Origin: Pseudomonadota bacterium
GTDB taxonomy: Bacteria; Pseudomonadota; Alphaproteobacteria; Micropepsales; Micropepsaceae
DNA length: 64,000 bases
Reading direction: 5' to 3'
Assembly: GCA_021851325.1 (NCBI GenBank)
Contig: JAJZDZ010000013.1
Location: 1-64,000, forward strand
In this document: piece after piece, positions 25,764-35,273 of the stretch
Layout: each line of letters starts with the position of its first letter
Position numbering within the stretch: the first letter of the stretch is position 1
The notes under the pieces: model-generated
What the model was told of the DNA's origin: nothing
What the model saw: only the letters and a program-made list of their open reading frames with translations
The model's database searches: none
Translations under genes and position numbers: made by a program

Positions 25764-27212
25764 ATGATGCTCCTGTCGTTCCTTCCCATCGATGGGCTGA
25801 CCCGGCCAGAAGTTCTGCTGCTCGTCCTCATCTACCTGGCGACTGCGGCTTTTGTCAGCGGCCACGTGCTTCTGCGCAAGGCCGATGTCCGGTCTGCCCT
25901 CGGCTGGATCGGCATTACCTGGCTTGTCCCTCTGGCCGGAGGCTTTCTCTATTACCTCTTCGGCATCAACCGGGTGACGCGACGGGCCCTGCGCCTGCAT
26001 GGCCTGGACCTCGAGCCGGCTGCAAAGGCTGGTCCGCCTGCCGAGCCCCAGCTGCCGGAGCCGATCGCCAAGCTTGCCGCCATTGGCGGGCGCCTTAACA
26101 CCAGCCCGCTCTGTGCCGGCAACCGGATCACCCTCCTGCACGGAGGTGATGAGGCCTATCCGGTGATGCTGGAGGCCATCGGCAATGCCCGCCGCAGCAT
26201 TGCCCTCAGTGCCTATATCTTCCGCGATGACGGGGTGGGACGGCAGTTCGTCGACGCCCTGAGCGCAGCCAGAGGGCGTGGCGTGGCCGTACGCGTCCTC
26301 GTCGATGGCATTGGCGGCGGGTATTTCCGCAGTCCGGCCTGGCGACGGCTGCGCGCCGAGGGGGTGCCTGCAGCGCGCTTCCTGCATACCTATTTTCCCT
26401 GGCGCATGCCCTTTCTCAACATGCGCAGCCACAAGAAGCTCCTCGTCATTGACGGCGCCCTTGGCTTTGCCGGCGGCCTCAATATCGGCGATGAGAATCT
26501 GGCCGCCTGCAGCGATACCGGCGCCCGCGTTGATGATTTTCACGCCAGGGTCGAAGGCCCGGTGGTGCGCCAGATCATGGATTCGATTGCCCGCGACTGG
26601 AGCTTCACCACCGGCGAAGTGCTCGAAGGCGAGCTCTGGTGGCCCCAACTTGCAGCCGTCGGCGAGGTCTTTGCCCGCGGCGTGCGTTCAGGGCCCGATG
26701 CCGATCTTTACACCACCGAGACCCTGTTCGGAGCAGCGCTGGGACAGGCCCGCCGGCGGGTGCGTATCGCCACCCCCTATTTTCTGCCCGATGAACGACT
26801 TCTCTTTGCCATTCACCAGGCCCAGCTGCGGGGAGCTGATGTCAAGATCCTGCTGCCAGCCCATACCGATTACCGGACGCTCGACTGGGCCATCAATGCC
26901 CATCTGCGGTTTTTCCGCCACGGGCTTTCGTGCATCGCTTTCACCCCTGCCCCTTTTCAGCACGCCAAGCTGATGACTGTCGACGGCGAATTCTGCTGCT
27001 TCGGCAGCAGCAACTGGGACACCCGCTCGCTGCGGCTCAATTTCGAGTTCGAACTGGAATGTTATGACCGTGCCCTGACGGCTGTGATCGACGGCGAGCT
27101 TGCGCGCATGGAGCAGTCCAGCACGCCCCTGAACCGGGATGCCCTCCTCAATGCGCCGCTGCCGGCCCAGCTCCGCGACGCGGCAATGCGCCTTCTCGTG
27201 CCCTATCTGTGA
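25764..27212 (+). CDS. cls: Cardiolipin synthase (phospholipase D family)
   Basis: 482 residues from the first of two ATGs at 25764. Two N-terminal membrane spans (about residues 15-35 and 43-65, the PLDc_N region) precede two catalytic HKD motifs: H-K-K-L-L-V-I-D at 223-230 and H-A-K-L-M-T-V-D at 400-407, each followed by the usual G/S-rich strand (G-F-A-G-G-L-N; C-F-G-S-S-N-W-D). It joins two phosphatidylglycerols, or PG and a CDP-lipid, to make cardiolipin at the inner membrane. Domain order and length are typical. It converges on the DUF445 gene with a two-base gap. Confidence 0.93.
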   Translation: MMLLSFLPIDGLTRPEVLLLVLIYLATAAFVSGHVLLRKADVRSALGWIGITWLVPLAGGFLYYLFGINRVTRRALRLHGLDLEPAAKAGPPAEPQLPEPIAKLAAIGGRLNTSPLCAGNRITLLHGGDEAYPVMLEAIGNARRSIALSAYIFRDDGVGRQFVDALSAARGRGVAVRVLVDGIGGGYFRSPAWRRLRAEGVPAARFLHTYFPWRMPFLNMRSHKKLLVIDGALGFAGGLNIGDENLAACSDTGARVDDFHARVEGPVVRQIMDSIARDWSFTTGEVLEGELWWPQLAAVGEVFARGVRSGPDADLYTTETLFGAALGQARRRVRIATPYFLPDERLLFAIHQAQLRGADVKILLPAHTDYRTLDWAINAHLRFFRHGLSCIAFTPAPFQHAKLMTVDGEFCCFGSSNWDTRSLRLNFEFELECYDRALTAVIDGELARMEQSSTPLNRDALLNAPLPAQLRDAAMRLLVPYL

Positions 27213-27214
27213 GT

Positions 27215-28462
27215 TCACAGCATCCGGGCGATCAGAAACAGCAGGACACCGATCAATGCCCCCACCACGGTGCCGTTGATGCGCACGAACTGCAGATCGC
27301 TGCCAGCTTCCAGTTCGATGACATCAACGATGGTTGCCGTATCCCAGGAGGCGACCACATCGGCGATGAACTGGCTGATGGCCGAGCGCCAAGGGGCGAT
27401 ATAATCGGTGACGAGCCGCTCCAGCGCGCCATTGAGATAACCCTGAAGTTCGGGACTTTCCGCTAGGGCCGCGCCGAGGCGTTCGGTCCCTCTGGCGAGC
27501 AGGCGGGGGAGTTGTGGCTCAGGCGCGGCAAGATCCGCCTCGACCTCCCGGCGCAATTCGTCAATGGCGGAGGTCACCAGCGTATGAAGGGCGGGATTTT
27601 CGAAAATCGCCAGGCGCAGTTCGCTGATCAGAGCCGGATAGCCAGGCGCATGTTTGAGGTTCTCGAGGCCGTGCCGAAGCCAGGCTTCGACTTCGGACCG
27701 CTCCGCACTCGCCGGCGTTGCGATCGCATCCAGCCAGTGGCGCAGACCGGAGATCAGACCATCGGCGATCTTGCGGTCGAAATAGGCCGGAAAGAAGCGG
27801 CCCGTCCGCGCGGCCACATTGGCCAGAAAGATCGGCTCGAGAGTCGCAAGCGAGGAGCGGGCAAGCTCCACCCCCATATCGATCACAAGCACATGGCGGC
27901 CGGAGGCGATCAGACCGTCGATGGCGGCGCTGAAAAGTGGCGCCGGATCAATCCGTCCCAGCGTCTGCTGGATGAGCGCGAGCAGACGTCTCCGGGTTGC
28001 CGTCGAATCGCTCGTCTCCAGAAGCACAGGTAAAAGCGCGGCCGCGCGCTCGGCAACAAAAGCCGCTGCGGGCGCGCTTCTCAGCCACTCGGCAATCTGC
28101 AGGGCGCGATTGTTCTGCCGCAGTCGCGCCACCACGAGGTCAGGAGCCAGAAAGCGATCGCGCACGAAGGCCGCGAGCGCCTCGCCAATGGCATCCTTGC
28201 GTTTGGGAATGAGTGCGGTGTGCGGGATGGGAAGACCGAGTGGCCGGCGGAATATCGCCGTCACCGCGAACCAGTCGGCAAGTCCGCCAACCAGAGCAGC
28301 CTCCGAGGCTGCATCGGCGAGGCGCACGCCAAAACTGTTCGGCAGAAACTGCATGGCAACGAAGACCGCGGCCGCCACAAGCAAAAGCCCACTTGCGACC
28401 TGTCGCCGGCGCGCGAGCGCGCGGCGCTTGGCAAGGGTTCCATTTTCCGAGGCAACACTCAT
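27215..28462 (-). CDS. DUF445 domain-containing membrane protein
   Basis: 415 residues from ATG at 28462; the frame is open further upstream but without protein character. An N-terminal membrane segment (about residues 20-40) leads into the DUF445 signature G-L-A-D-W-F-A-V-T-A-I-F-R-R-P-L-G-L-P-I-P-H-T-A-L-I-P. A long helical middle follows, and a C-terminal membrane anchor (G-A-L-I-G-V-L-L-F-L-I-A). The YjiN-type family has no proven function; it is thought to be inner-membrane. No operon partner on this strand. Confidence 0.92.
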   Translation of the reverse strand: MSVASENGTLAKRRALARRRQVASGLLLVAAAVFVAMQFLPNSFGVRLADAASEAALVGGLADWFAVTAIFRRPLGLPIPHTALIPKRKDAIGEALAAFVRDRFLAPDLVVARLRQNNRALQIAEWLRSAPAAAFVAERAAALLPVLLETSDSTATRRRLLALIQQTLGRIDPAPLFSAAIDGLIASGRHVLVIDMGVELARSSLATLEPIFLANVAARTGRFFPAYFDRKIADGLISGLRHWLDAIATPASAERSEVEAWLRHGLENLKHAPGYPALISELRLAIFENPALHTLVTSAIDELRREVEADLAAPEPQLPRLLARGTERLGAALAESPELQGYLNGALERLVTDYIAPWRSAISQFIADVVASWDTATIVDVIELEAGSDLQFVRINGTVVGALIGVLLFLIARML

Positions 28463-28861
28463 GACCCCACTATCGCGAACCCGAAGCCGCACTCCAAGGC
28501 CGGAACACAAGGTTTCGTCAGACCTGCCCTCCCGGGGGCTGCGCGGGAATAAGGCTCCGACCTGGTGAAGAGAGGCTGCGGCATGCACCAGTGCAGCTGA
28601 CGCGGATCTGGTTCAGGCCAAGACGTAATACGGAGACGCAATCCCACCACGACGCCTGCACTCAGTCTTACGGGAAAGCGCTAATCGGGTCAGTTCTCCA
28701 CCCGGGGCGCCTGAGACAAGCCGGGAGCGAAGCGGCAATGCTCCGTCGGGGGGAGCTGAGCCCACATGCAGCAATCGCGAGCGAGCGGCTGCGCGGATGC
28801 ATGCGGGCGCTGCCAGAGAGCCCTCCCCTCCAGACCCAACGCCGAAATCTATGACGTGCTC
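28463..28861. other. Intergenic region, no gene seen
   Basis: About 400 bases between the DUF445 start and the end of the glycosyltransferase gene. Short plus-strand frames have no features. No terminator or repeat is convincing. Confidence 0.5.
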
Positions 28862-30436
28862 TCAGTGCACGTAGGGATTGGGATAGGGCTTGAGGAGATG
28901 GCTGGCAAAGAGCACCTCGAGGTGGATCTCGGGGCGGCCATTACGCCCGATGATGATCGGGGCCAGGCGCCGGACGCTGGCATAGTAGCCGTGCAGACGT
29001 TTGAGATTGTAGGCGATCTGTGCCGGCCGAGCGATGATGAGGCTGTTATCGCCCAGTTGTGGATGCGGCATGAAGGCAAAGCCGTGGGGATATTCTGACA
29101 GAACGGTAACCGGCAAGGCGCCGTCCAGAGCCTGCGCAATCTTGCCCCCTTCCACCCAGTCGAGCGTGGTGACAAAGAGGTGCGGATCCGCAAGCAGACC
29201 GCGCGTGTTCAGGGCATCCCGGAGGGGATACCACTCGAAGGCGCCGACGGTCGGATCGTTCTTGAAGAGCCGCGGGAATTCGGCGCCAAGCCAGCCGGTT
29301 GACGCGGCGGCCGCGGCGCCAGCACTAGCAAGCAGAAAGAGCGCCAGCGATGCGGCAGCCCAGCGCTTGGGCCAGGCTTTGCTCTGCGCTCTGCGCGCAA
29401 GCAGATCGCCCAGAAGCGGCAGGAGGAGAAGCCAGCCTGGCATCGTCCAGTGCATCATACCGGTACCACTCCACAGGCTGAGGACCGTGAAGAAGGCGAC
29501 GATGCTTCCGCCCAGCCACAGACAGAGCCGTGCCCCCACCTCGCCCTCTCTGAGGGCGCGATAGACGGCATAGGCCGCGGGGACAAAAACCCAGGGAGTG
29601 AGGAGCAGCGCCTGCCCGGCAATCTGCCCGAGTGGCCCCGCCAGCTGCAGGCCGCGAAAGCCGGCCCGGTCGCCCTGAAAGGCAAATGAGACCCAGTTAT
29701 GCTCAGCGTTCCACAGGAGGACCGGAGAAAAAATCACCAGCGCCGTGAGCAGCCCGAGATAAGGCTGGGGCTGGCGGAAAAGCGAACGCAGACGCGGGCT
29801 GGCCGCGATAAAGCCCAGAAGACCGAGGCCAAAGAGCACGGCGTGGTATTTGGAAAGGCCGGCAAGACCGATGCAGAGGCCAATGATAAGCCAGCGGCGC
29901 CACGAGGCATGGGCCTCCCCCTCGCCCAGCGCGATCGGTGCAAAGGCCCAGGCCGCAAGCAGCAGGAAGAGATTGAGAGGTCCATCCGGCAGGATCCAGG
30001 AGGCCGAGACCACACCAAAGAAAATGGTGAGGTTCATGACCAGCACGGTCCAGAGCCCGGCCCTCGCGCCAAAGAGCCGCGAGCTGAACCCAAACATCGC
30101 CCAGCAGGTCACCCCCGATAGGAGCACGAATGGCAGGCGGGCGGCGCGATCATTGCCGAACAGCATTTGGGCCAGATGGGCGAGCCAGATGTGGAGCGGC
30201 GGATGATCGAAATAGGAAAGACTGAGGCCCACCCGGGAAATCGCGAGGGTATAGCTCTCGTCTACACCCAGCCCCACCACCTCCATCAGCACCAGCCTGA
30301 GAAGGGTAAAGGCGATGATCAGTAGGAGCGCCTGGCGCGCCGGTGAGGCGGTGCGCAGGAACGACTTGGGCGATGAGAGGGAAGAAACTGAACCAAATGG
30401 CGAAGAAACGCCGGTCGCAAGACCCTGCTGAGACAT
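28862..30436 (-). CDS. Glycosyltransferase family 39 protein (ArnT/PMT-like)
   Basis: 524 residues, with about 11-12 membrane spans. The first periplasmic loop holds G-V-D-E-S-Y-T-L-A-I-S (the D-E pair of the GT39/GT83 active site) and Y-F-D-H-P-P-L-H-I-W-L, the signature of the PMT_2 family. A soluble periplasmic C-terminal domain of about 120 residues follows the last span. Such enzymes move a sugar from a polyprenyl-phosphate carrier to a lipid or protein at the periplasmic face. The acceptor is unknown. The gene stands alone; the next gene is divergent. Confidence 0.9.
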   Translation of the reverse strand: MSQQGLATGVSSPFGSVSSLSSPKSFLRTASPARQALLLIIAFTLLRLVLMEVVGLGVDESYTLAISRVGLSLSYFDHPPLHIWLAHLAQMLFGNDRAARLPFVLLSGVTCWAMFGFSSRLFGARAGLWTVLVMNLTIFFGVVSASWILPDGPLNLFLLLAAWAFAPIALGEGEAHASWRRWLIIGLCIGLAGLSKYHAVLFGLGLLGFIAASPRLRSLFRQPQPYLGLLTALVIFSPVLLWNAEHNWVSFAFQGDRAGFRGLQLAGPLGQIAGQALLLTPWVFVPAAYAVYRALREGEVGARLCLWLGGSIVAFFTVLSLWSGTGMMHWTMPGWLLLLPLLGDLLARRAQSKAWPKRWAAASLALFLLASAGAAAAASTGWLGAEFPRLFKNDPTVGAFEWYPLRDALNTRGLLADPHLFVTTLDWVEGGKIAQALDGALPVTVLSEYPHGFAFMPHPQLGDNSLIIARPAQIAYNLKRLHGYYASVRRLAPIIIGRNGRPEIHLEVLFASHLLKPYPNPYVH

Positions 30437-30757
30437 ACAATACCTTCTGAAACCACCAGATGGTGGCTGTTGACGTGTCCCCGCACGCGCACTGACCCTA
30501 TCGGGGGCAACATTTCGTCAGCAATACACCAGGATTGATTATTTGTGATCTGTCCACCCCTGGCCCTGGGAAACACACACATGAACACACATATGATGGC
30601 GCCGCGACGGCTGCCAGTGACCTACATGAGGCTCATCTGGGCAAAATTGCTCTTGTCACCCAACCTGACGAAGGCCTCAGATCGCCGCCATGCAAGGGTC
30701 CGTCTCTGATTCGCGCCGGTGTCGCCGCAAGATGCGTTTGCATCGCGGACCCCTGCC
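30437..30757. other. Divergent promoter region, nothing defined
   Basis: About 320 bases between the divergent GT39 and ApbE-like genes. It has an ACACACATG-rich stretch near 30570-30595, but no hairpin, operator or gene can be supported. Confidence 0.4.
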
Positions 30758-31675
30758 ATGAAGCTTTATAAATTTGAGTTCTCGGCCATGGCATCGCCAT
30801 GCCGGCTCCTCTTTTACGGCGCCGATGAGACGCTTGCCGGGATGGCAGCGGCGGATGCCATCGCGGAGGTGAGCCGCATCGAGAGAAAATATTCGCGCTA
30901 CCGCAATGACAGCGTCCTTGCAGAGATAAACAGGGCCGCCGAGGCCGGAGCCGGCATCGAGGTGGATGAGGAAACCGGCGCCCTGCTCGACTTTGCCTTC
31001 AGGGCCCATATGCGTAGCGATGGCCTGTTTGACATCAGCTCGGGCCTTTTACGCCGAGCCTGGGACTTTCAGAAGGCGGAGCTACCCTCGCGCGAGACCC
31101 TGGCACCCTTGCTGGAGCGGGTTGGCCTCAGCATGGTGATATGGCAGACGCCGGCGCTTCACTTCACGCGGCCAGGTATGGAGCTCGATTTCGGAGGCAT
31201 CGGCAAGGAATACGCCGTTGACCGGGCGGCGGACGTTCTTCGCAGCTATGGCATTCGCCACGGTCTTGTCGATCTGGGCGGAGACATCGAAATCCTGGGC
31301 CCGCAGGCAGATGGTTCACCCTGGCGCATTGGCATACGCCATCCCCGCGAGAGCTCGCGTGCACTTGCAACGCTCGAGCTGCAGCAAGGTGCCCTCGCCA
31401 CAAGTGGCGACTATGAGCGCTATATCGAGGTCGATGGCATACGTTACTGTCATATCCTGGACCCACGCACCGGTATGCCCTGTCGCGGCCTGATGGCCGC
31501 AAGCGTGGTGGCAGCACACTGTCTTCTGGCCGGCGCCCTTGCCACCATCGCCATGCTGCGGGGAAGGGACGCACCTGAATGGTTCGAGACGAGAGCTGAA
31601 GCCTGTCTCTTCGTGGACGAGCATGGCAAGCTTGGTGGTAGTCTTGCAGTCCAACCAAGCTGCACGCTGTCCTGA
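30758..31675 (+). CDS. apbE: FAD:protein FMN transferase (ApbE family)
   Basis: 305 residues from ATG at 30758. The ApbE signature is clear: a start near A-M-A-S-P-C, E-R-K-Y-S-R-Y-R-x-D-S, G-x-F-D-I-S-S-G-L-L-R-R-A-W, E-L-D-F-G-G-I-G-K-E-Y-A-V-D (FAD/Mg site), L-V-D-L-G-G-D, A-T-S-G-D-Y-E-R and H-I-L-D-P-R-T-G. It attaches FMN to Thr or Ser of membrane flavoproteins such as Rnf/Nqr subunits. No export signal is visible at this start. No flavoprotein target is encoded nearby. Convergent with the EF-hand gene. Confidence 0.92.
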   Translation: MKLYKFEFSAMASPCRLLFYGADETLAGMAAADAIAEVSRIERKYSRYRNDSVLAEINRAAEAGAGIEVDEETGALLDFAFRAHMRSDGLFDISSGLLRRAWDFQKAELPSRETLAPLLERVGLSMVIWQTPALHFTRPGMELDFGGIGKEYAVDRAADVLRSYGIRHGLVDLGGDIEILGPQADGSPWRIGIRHPRESSRALATLELQQGALATSGDYERYIEVDGIRYCHILDPRTGMPCRGLMAASVVAAHCLLAGALATIAMLRGRDAPEWFETRAEACLFVDEHGKLGGSLAVQPSCTLS

Positions 31676-31685
31676 TCTTTCTTGC

Positions 31686-32021
31686 TTAAAGAGCACTCGT
31701 GCTCGGTGACGTCGTCTGAGAGGGCGAGGCACGCAGGCTGACCATCAGCTGTTTCATGGTACCCACGAAATTCTGGCGCGAGACGCTGCCCGTTCCATTG
31801 GGGTCGAGCTGGGACCAGATCGCGCTTGCCCCCTGCGCCTTGAACACGGCCGGCGGGTTCATGCTCTGGAAGGCCTGATTGAACTGCGCCTGGCTGATGC
31901 TGCCGGAATTTGCCGTATCGATATTGCTGAAGAGATTGCTCATCTTCTGTTGCGGCGGCATCCGCATGCTGGCTCCTGACATCGCACTGATGGGCGAGCC
32001 TGAAATCGGCGTGATGGTCAT
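31686..32021 (-). CDS. EF-hand domain protein
   Basis: 111 residues from ATG at 32021, with AAGGA upstream at suitable distance. Two EF-hand loops are visible: D-T-A-N-S-G-S-I-S-Q-A-Q-F and D-P-N-G-T-G-S-V-S-R-Q-N-F. Both keep Gly at loop position 6 and the hydrophobic residue at 8, but end in Q rather than Glu at position 12, so calcium binding would be weak. Ser/Pro-rich tails flank the pair and no signal peptide is seen. The role is unknown; calcium sensing or a structural role are possibilities. Confidence 0.8.
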   Translation of the reverse strand: MTITPISGSPISAMSGASMRMPPQQKMSNLFSNIDTANSGSISQAQFNQAFQSMNPPAVFKAQGASAIWSQLDPNGTGSVSRQNFVGTMKQLMVSLRASPSQTTSPSTSAL

Positions 32022-32660
32022 GCGAATTTGATCCTTACGGGTAAGCCCGCGGCAAGGATGTACCCCAGGAGTAAAGACATGGCTAAGCAGGAGAGCCGGT
32101 AAGCCCGCCTGAAGAATTTGTATAGAAGCGCCGCAAGGGAACAACGAATACTCAGAGTTGCGTGCAGGTGCTACCAGGCCCCGCAATAGGGCAAAATTTA
32201 CTTGAGCGCCACGACGAGGATGCGCCGTCGCTGCTCTTCCCAGTTCCAGGATTACCAGTTGACCACTGGCCCCTTATGCCTGAGCCCGCCCCATGCTGCC
32301 TTCGTACGCACGAAGCAGCCGCGCCCCGGTGGTTCACAGCCGCTCCATGGACCGGACGCGCGTTGCTCCCGGCAACCAGAGCAGAGCGCGCGGCTGGCAA
32401 GCGGCGTACGGAACGGAATCCAGTGAGGGCGCCATGACAAAATAATGCCCGTCATGCTGTCGGCCGCATCTGCGCGCCATCGGCTCTGCGGTACCGGACG
32501 TGCTCGGGGGTCATCCGGCACGATCCCCGGACCCGAGAAGTAAGCCTGGTCACCGCCCCTGCATAGGACCTGGAGCCCAATCCCCTCACCGGATGACGTC
32601 TGGACAGGACCCCCGGCCATCCCGTAAAAGACCCGCCTTCCGCCGGGCCGGCCCGGCCGG
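32022..32660. other. Intergenic region left of the tRNA, no gene seen
   Basis: About 640 bases. Frames crossing this stretch, including a minus-strand one through the tRNA, lack protein features. The last 25 bases before the tRNA are GGCC-rich. Nothing else is noted; this is the core side of the island junction. Confidence 0.5.
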
Positions 32661-32736
<76 letters not shown>

Positions 32737-32763
32737 CGCCCCCATTCTCCCACATTCACCAGT

Positions 32764-32823
32764 GTCCGCAGTTATCCGCTAAGCTGCTGGTTTTTAAGCA
32801 CTTTATCGTCCGTAGTCATCCGC
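32764..32823. repeat. Direct repeats between tRNA and integrase (putative integrase arm sites)
   Basis: GTCCGCAGTTATCCGC at 32764-32779 and GTCCGTAGTCATCCGC at 32808-32823 agree at 14 of 16 positions, 44 bases apart, same orientation. A short GTCC-AGCC-GGAC inverted repeat follows near 32844. The place, between attachment gene and integrase, suggests arm-type binding sites; this is inference. Confidence 0.5.
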
Positions 32824-32860
32824 GGCCGTTCGCCAATTGTTCTGTCCAGCCGGACGATTT

Positions 32861-32901
32861 GTTGGTACGGTGTTGGTATCGAAACCAACCGAATGTTGGT
32901 A
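32861..32901. repeat. GTTGGTA triplet repeat before the integrase start
   Basis: GTTGGTA occurs at 32861, 32872 and 32895 on the plus strand, steps of 11 and 23 bases, so all lie on about the same helix face. An inverse AACCAAC lies between the last two. The set ends 26 bases before the integrase start and could bind a directionality factor or the integrase for autoregulation. Confidence 0.4.
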
Positions 32902-32926
32902 TTTTGAACCTGGTGGGACGACGACA

Positions 32927-34141
32927 ATGGCTCTGACAGATGTTGCCTGCCGCGGGACCAAACCCGGGCCGCAACTGCGAAAGCTCACGGACAGTGCCGG
33001 CCTTCAGCTGTGGATTTTTCCTAACGGCTCGAAACTGTGGCGCTATGCCTACCGCTTCAACGGCAAGCAGAGGCTGCTGGCCCTTGGGGCCTATCCCGAG
33101 GTCAGCCTGGCCGAGGCCCGCAAGGCCCGAGATGCCGCCATGGCCCTGGTCAAAGACGATACCGATCCAGTCCGCGCCAAAAAGCTAGTCAAATTGGCCG
33201 CTAAGGCAGCACGCGCGGAGTTTCAAGCGGTCGCGGAAGAATACCTGGCCAAGCTTGAGCGCGAAGGCCGTGCCGAAAAGACCTTGATCAAGCTGCGGTG
33301 GCTGTTGGGGTTGGTCTACCCCGTCCTCGGCCCCTTGCCGATCGCCTCCATCAAGCCGGTCGAAGTGTTAGCTGCCTTACAAGCTGTCGAACGGCGTGGC
33401 CGCTACGAGACAGCACGGCGGCTGCGATCGACGATTGGCGCGGTCTTTCGGTTTGCAATCGCAACGGGACGGGCCGAAACCGATCCTACCCCTGCTTTGG
33501 TTGGCGCTTTGACCACCCCCAAGGTCTCCCATCGCGCCGCGATTGTAGAACCCCGACGGGTCGGCGCCCTGCTACGAGCCATTGACGGCTTTGATGGCCA
33601 ACCGACCACCCGGTTTGGCTTACAGCTGATGGCATTGCTGTTTCCACGCCCCGGCGAACTACGGTTAGCCACTTGGTCGGAATTTGAACTGGGCGACGCG
33701 ATTTGGCGCGTACCAGCAGCTCGCGCCAAGATGCGCAGAGAGCATGTCGTGCCCCTCTCCACCCAAGCGATTGATCTGCTCAAGCAGCTTTCGGAGGTGA
33801 CCGGGAGCGGACCGCTGCTGCTGCCGAGCGTGCGCAGTGCTCGCCGGTCGATCTCTGATAACGCCCTGAATGCGGCACTTAGGCGTATGGGCTTTGGTCA
33901 AGACGAGATGACGGCCCACGGGTTTCGGGCGATGGCATCAACCTTGTTAAATGAAAGCGGGCAATGGCAGGTCGACGCGATCGAACGACAGCTGGCTCAT
34001 ATCGACGGAAACAATGTGCGTCGAGCCTATGCCCGCGGCCAGCACTGGCTGGAACGCGTGCGCATGATGCAATGGTGGGCCGATTATTTAGATCGTCTCA
34101 GGACCGAAGACGCTCCAAGGGCGGTTGCAAGCTTTGGCTAA
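32927..34141 (+). CDS. Tyrosine-type integrase, P4 family, with DUF4102 N-terminus
   Basis: 404 residues from ATG at 32927. Residues 1-85 are the DUF4102 arm-binding module (L-W-R-Y-A-Y-R-F-N-G-K-Q-R-L-L-A-L-G-A-Y-P). Residues 95-180 form the SAM-like core-binding domain, and 200-404 the catalytic domain with R241 in R-P-G-E-L-R, H331 and R334 in H-G-F-R, H358 and nucleophile Y368 in V-R-R-A-Y. All active-site residues are present, so it should be functional. It catalyses integration and excision at the adjacent tRNA-Phe. Direct and triplet repeats lie just upstream. Confidence 0.95.
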   Translation: MALTDVACRGTKPGPQLRKLTDSAGLQLWIFPNGSKLWRYAYRFNGKQRLLALGAYPEVSLAEARKARDAAMALVKDDTDPVRAKKLVKLAAKAARAEFQAVAEEYLAKLEREGRAEKTLIKLRWLLGLVYPVLGPLPIASIKPVEVLAALQAVERRGRYETARRLRSTIGAVFRFAIATGRAETDPTPALVGALTTPKVSHRAAIVEPRRVGALLRAIDGFDGQPTTRFGLQLMALLFPRPGELRLATWSEFELGDAIWRVPAARAKMRREHVVPLSTQAIDLLKQLSEVTGSGPLLLPSVRSARRSISDNALNAALRRMGFGQDEMTAHGFRAMASTLLNESGQWQVDAIERQLAHIDGNNVRRAYARGQHWLERVRMMQWWADYLDRLRTEDAPRAVASFG

Positions 34142-34261
34142 TCGATTTTACCAGCAGTCGCTAACTCCCAACCTGAGGACCCGACAGTGTTGGCCACAAT
34201 CGAAATGATCTGATCCAGTCAGCTGGCTTGCTAAATTGCAGCCCAACTCGAACGCAAGGGA

Positions 34262-34837
34262 TCAAAGTTCTTCGCAACGAGGCCGTAACAAGGCGCCAAA
34301 GCGAACGAGCTGTTGCGCTTCTATCGCTTCAATAAATTCCGGCACGGAAGGGATCGTTGTTCTGAGGTTCCTACGGGCGTTAGCAGCCATTGAGATAGTG
34401 GCATCCGGCACCGCCCTATAAAGCTCGACCAGGAAGTCGTCAGGGGTTGACGCGGTAATACCGTGGGGCGCGAGGATAGCCGACGGGAAATCGGACAGGT
34501 TCCAGGTCACAATGTGTGAGGCGCCGGCCGTGATTGCGGCAGCGAGGACATGGCGATCGCTTGGGTCCGGGAGGGTCAGCCCTGATATCAGCCGTTCGTA
34601 GCCCGTGACATCGGCATTGGGCAGCACCTGTTTCATCAGATCTCGGGTCTTGATTAGACGTTCGACCGGGAGATCTGACCGGTTTGCCACGAGGTTTCTG
34701 ATCCACTCTTCATGGATTTCGTCGGTCCAGCGGGCGTCAACCAGTCGGTCGACACCGCACTGGACCAGGACATTACGTAAATGGAAAGGATAGAGAACGC
34801 AGGCGTCATAGACCGCGCGAACGGGCTTATAGGTCAT
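34262..34837 (-). CDS. PIN-domain toxin (probable type II toxin)
   Basis: 191 residues with a PIN nuclease fold: first acidic residue in V-Y-D-A-C-V-L-Y-P, later acidic residues in D-E-I-H-E-E-W and D-P-S-D-R-H-V-L-A-A-A-I, and T-W-N-L-S-D-F-P at the final strand. PIN toxins cut RNA, often tRNA. The start overlaps the upstream HTH gene by 11 bases, the usual antitoxin-first toxin-antitoxin layout. The protein has about 50 extra residues at the C-terminus compared with short VapC toxins. It likely helps keep the island in the host. Confidence 0.87.
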   Translation of the reverse strand: MTYKPVRAVYDACVLYPFHLRNVLVQCGVDRLVDARWTDEIHEEWIRNLVANRSDLPVERLIKTRDLMKQVLPNADVTGYERLISGLTLPDPSDRHVLAAAITAGASHIVTWNLSDFPSAILAPHGITASTPDDFLVELYRAVPDATISMAANARRNLRTTIPSVPEFIEAIEAQQLVRFGALLRPRCEEL

Positions 34838-35273
34838 GGTCGCGCATTAGCGACTCGGTATCTACTGCCAACGCATTGAGGGCAGCTTGCTGGGTCTCAA
34901 GTGCGGCCTTAAGCGAAAGGACGTCCTTCAGCTTGGCTCGCCGATGCTTGCCGACATACCGAAATGGTAGCTCACCGGCATCCATGCGGTGAACAACAAG
35001 CGGCCGCGAGATCCCTAGGATTTCCGCCGCATCGTTCGGGCTGATCTCTTGGTCTTCGGCGAGGATCGCAATTCGCTGACCGCTGACGAGATGGTTAAGC
35101 AAGGTCTGAATGGCCTCCGAGGCCGCAGCCGGCAGCTCTACCCGGTTATCCACCCCACTGCCCTGTCGAACATGGAGCTCAATCGTGCCCTGACGAGCAG
35201 CTTTGGCCGCCGCATCCGCCTTGAGGCGATCGCGCTCGGATAATGCGATGAATTCTAGGACTTGGCTGGTCAT
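34827..35273 (-). CDS. Excisionase-like HTH protein, probable antitoxin
   Basis: 148 residues from ATG at 35273; the upstream extension is not protein-like. The C-terminal half holds an excisionase/MerR-like HTH: I-S-P-N-D-A-A-E-I-L-G-I-S-R-P-L-V-V-H-R-M-D-A-G-E-L-P-F-R-Y-V-G-K-H-R-R. The N-terminal half is charged and helical (S-E-R-D-R-L-K-A-D-A-A-A-K-A) with the A-A-S-E-A-I-Q-T-L-L-N-H-L segment. It overlaps the PIN gene and is the first gene of the pair, so it is most likely the neutralising and autorepressing antitoxin. Confidence 0.83.
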   Translation of the reverse strand: MTSQVLEFIALSERDRLKADAAAKAARQGTIELHVRQGSGVDNRVELPAAASEAIQTLLNHLVSGQRIAILAEDQEISPNDAAEILGISRPLVVHRMDAGELPFRYVGKHRRAKLKDVLSLKAALETQQAALNALAVDTESLMRDHDL

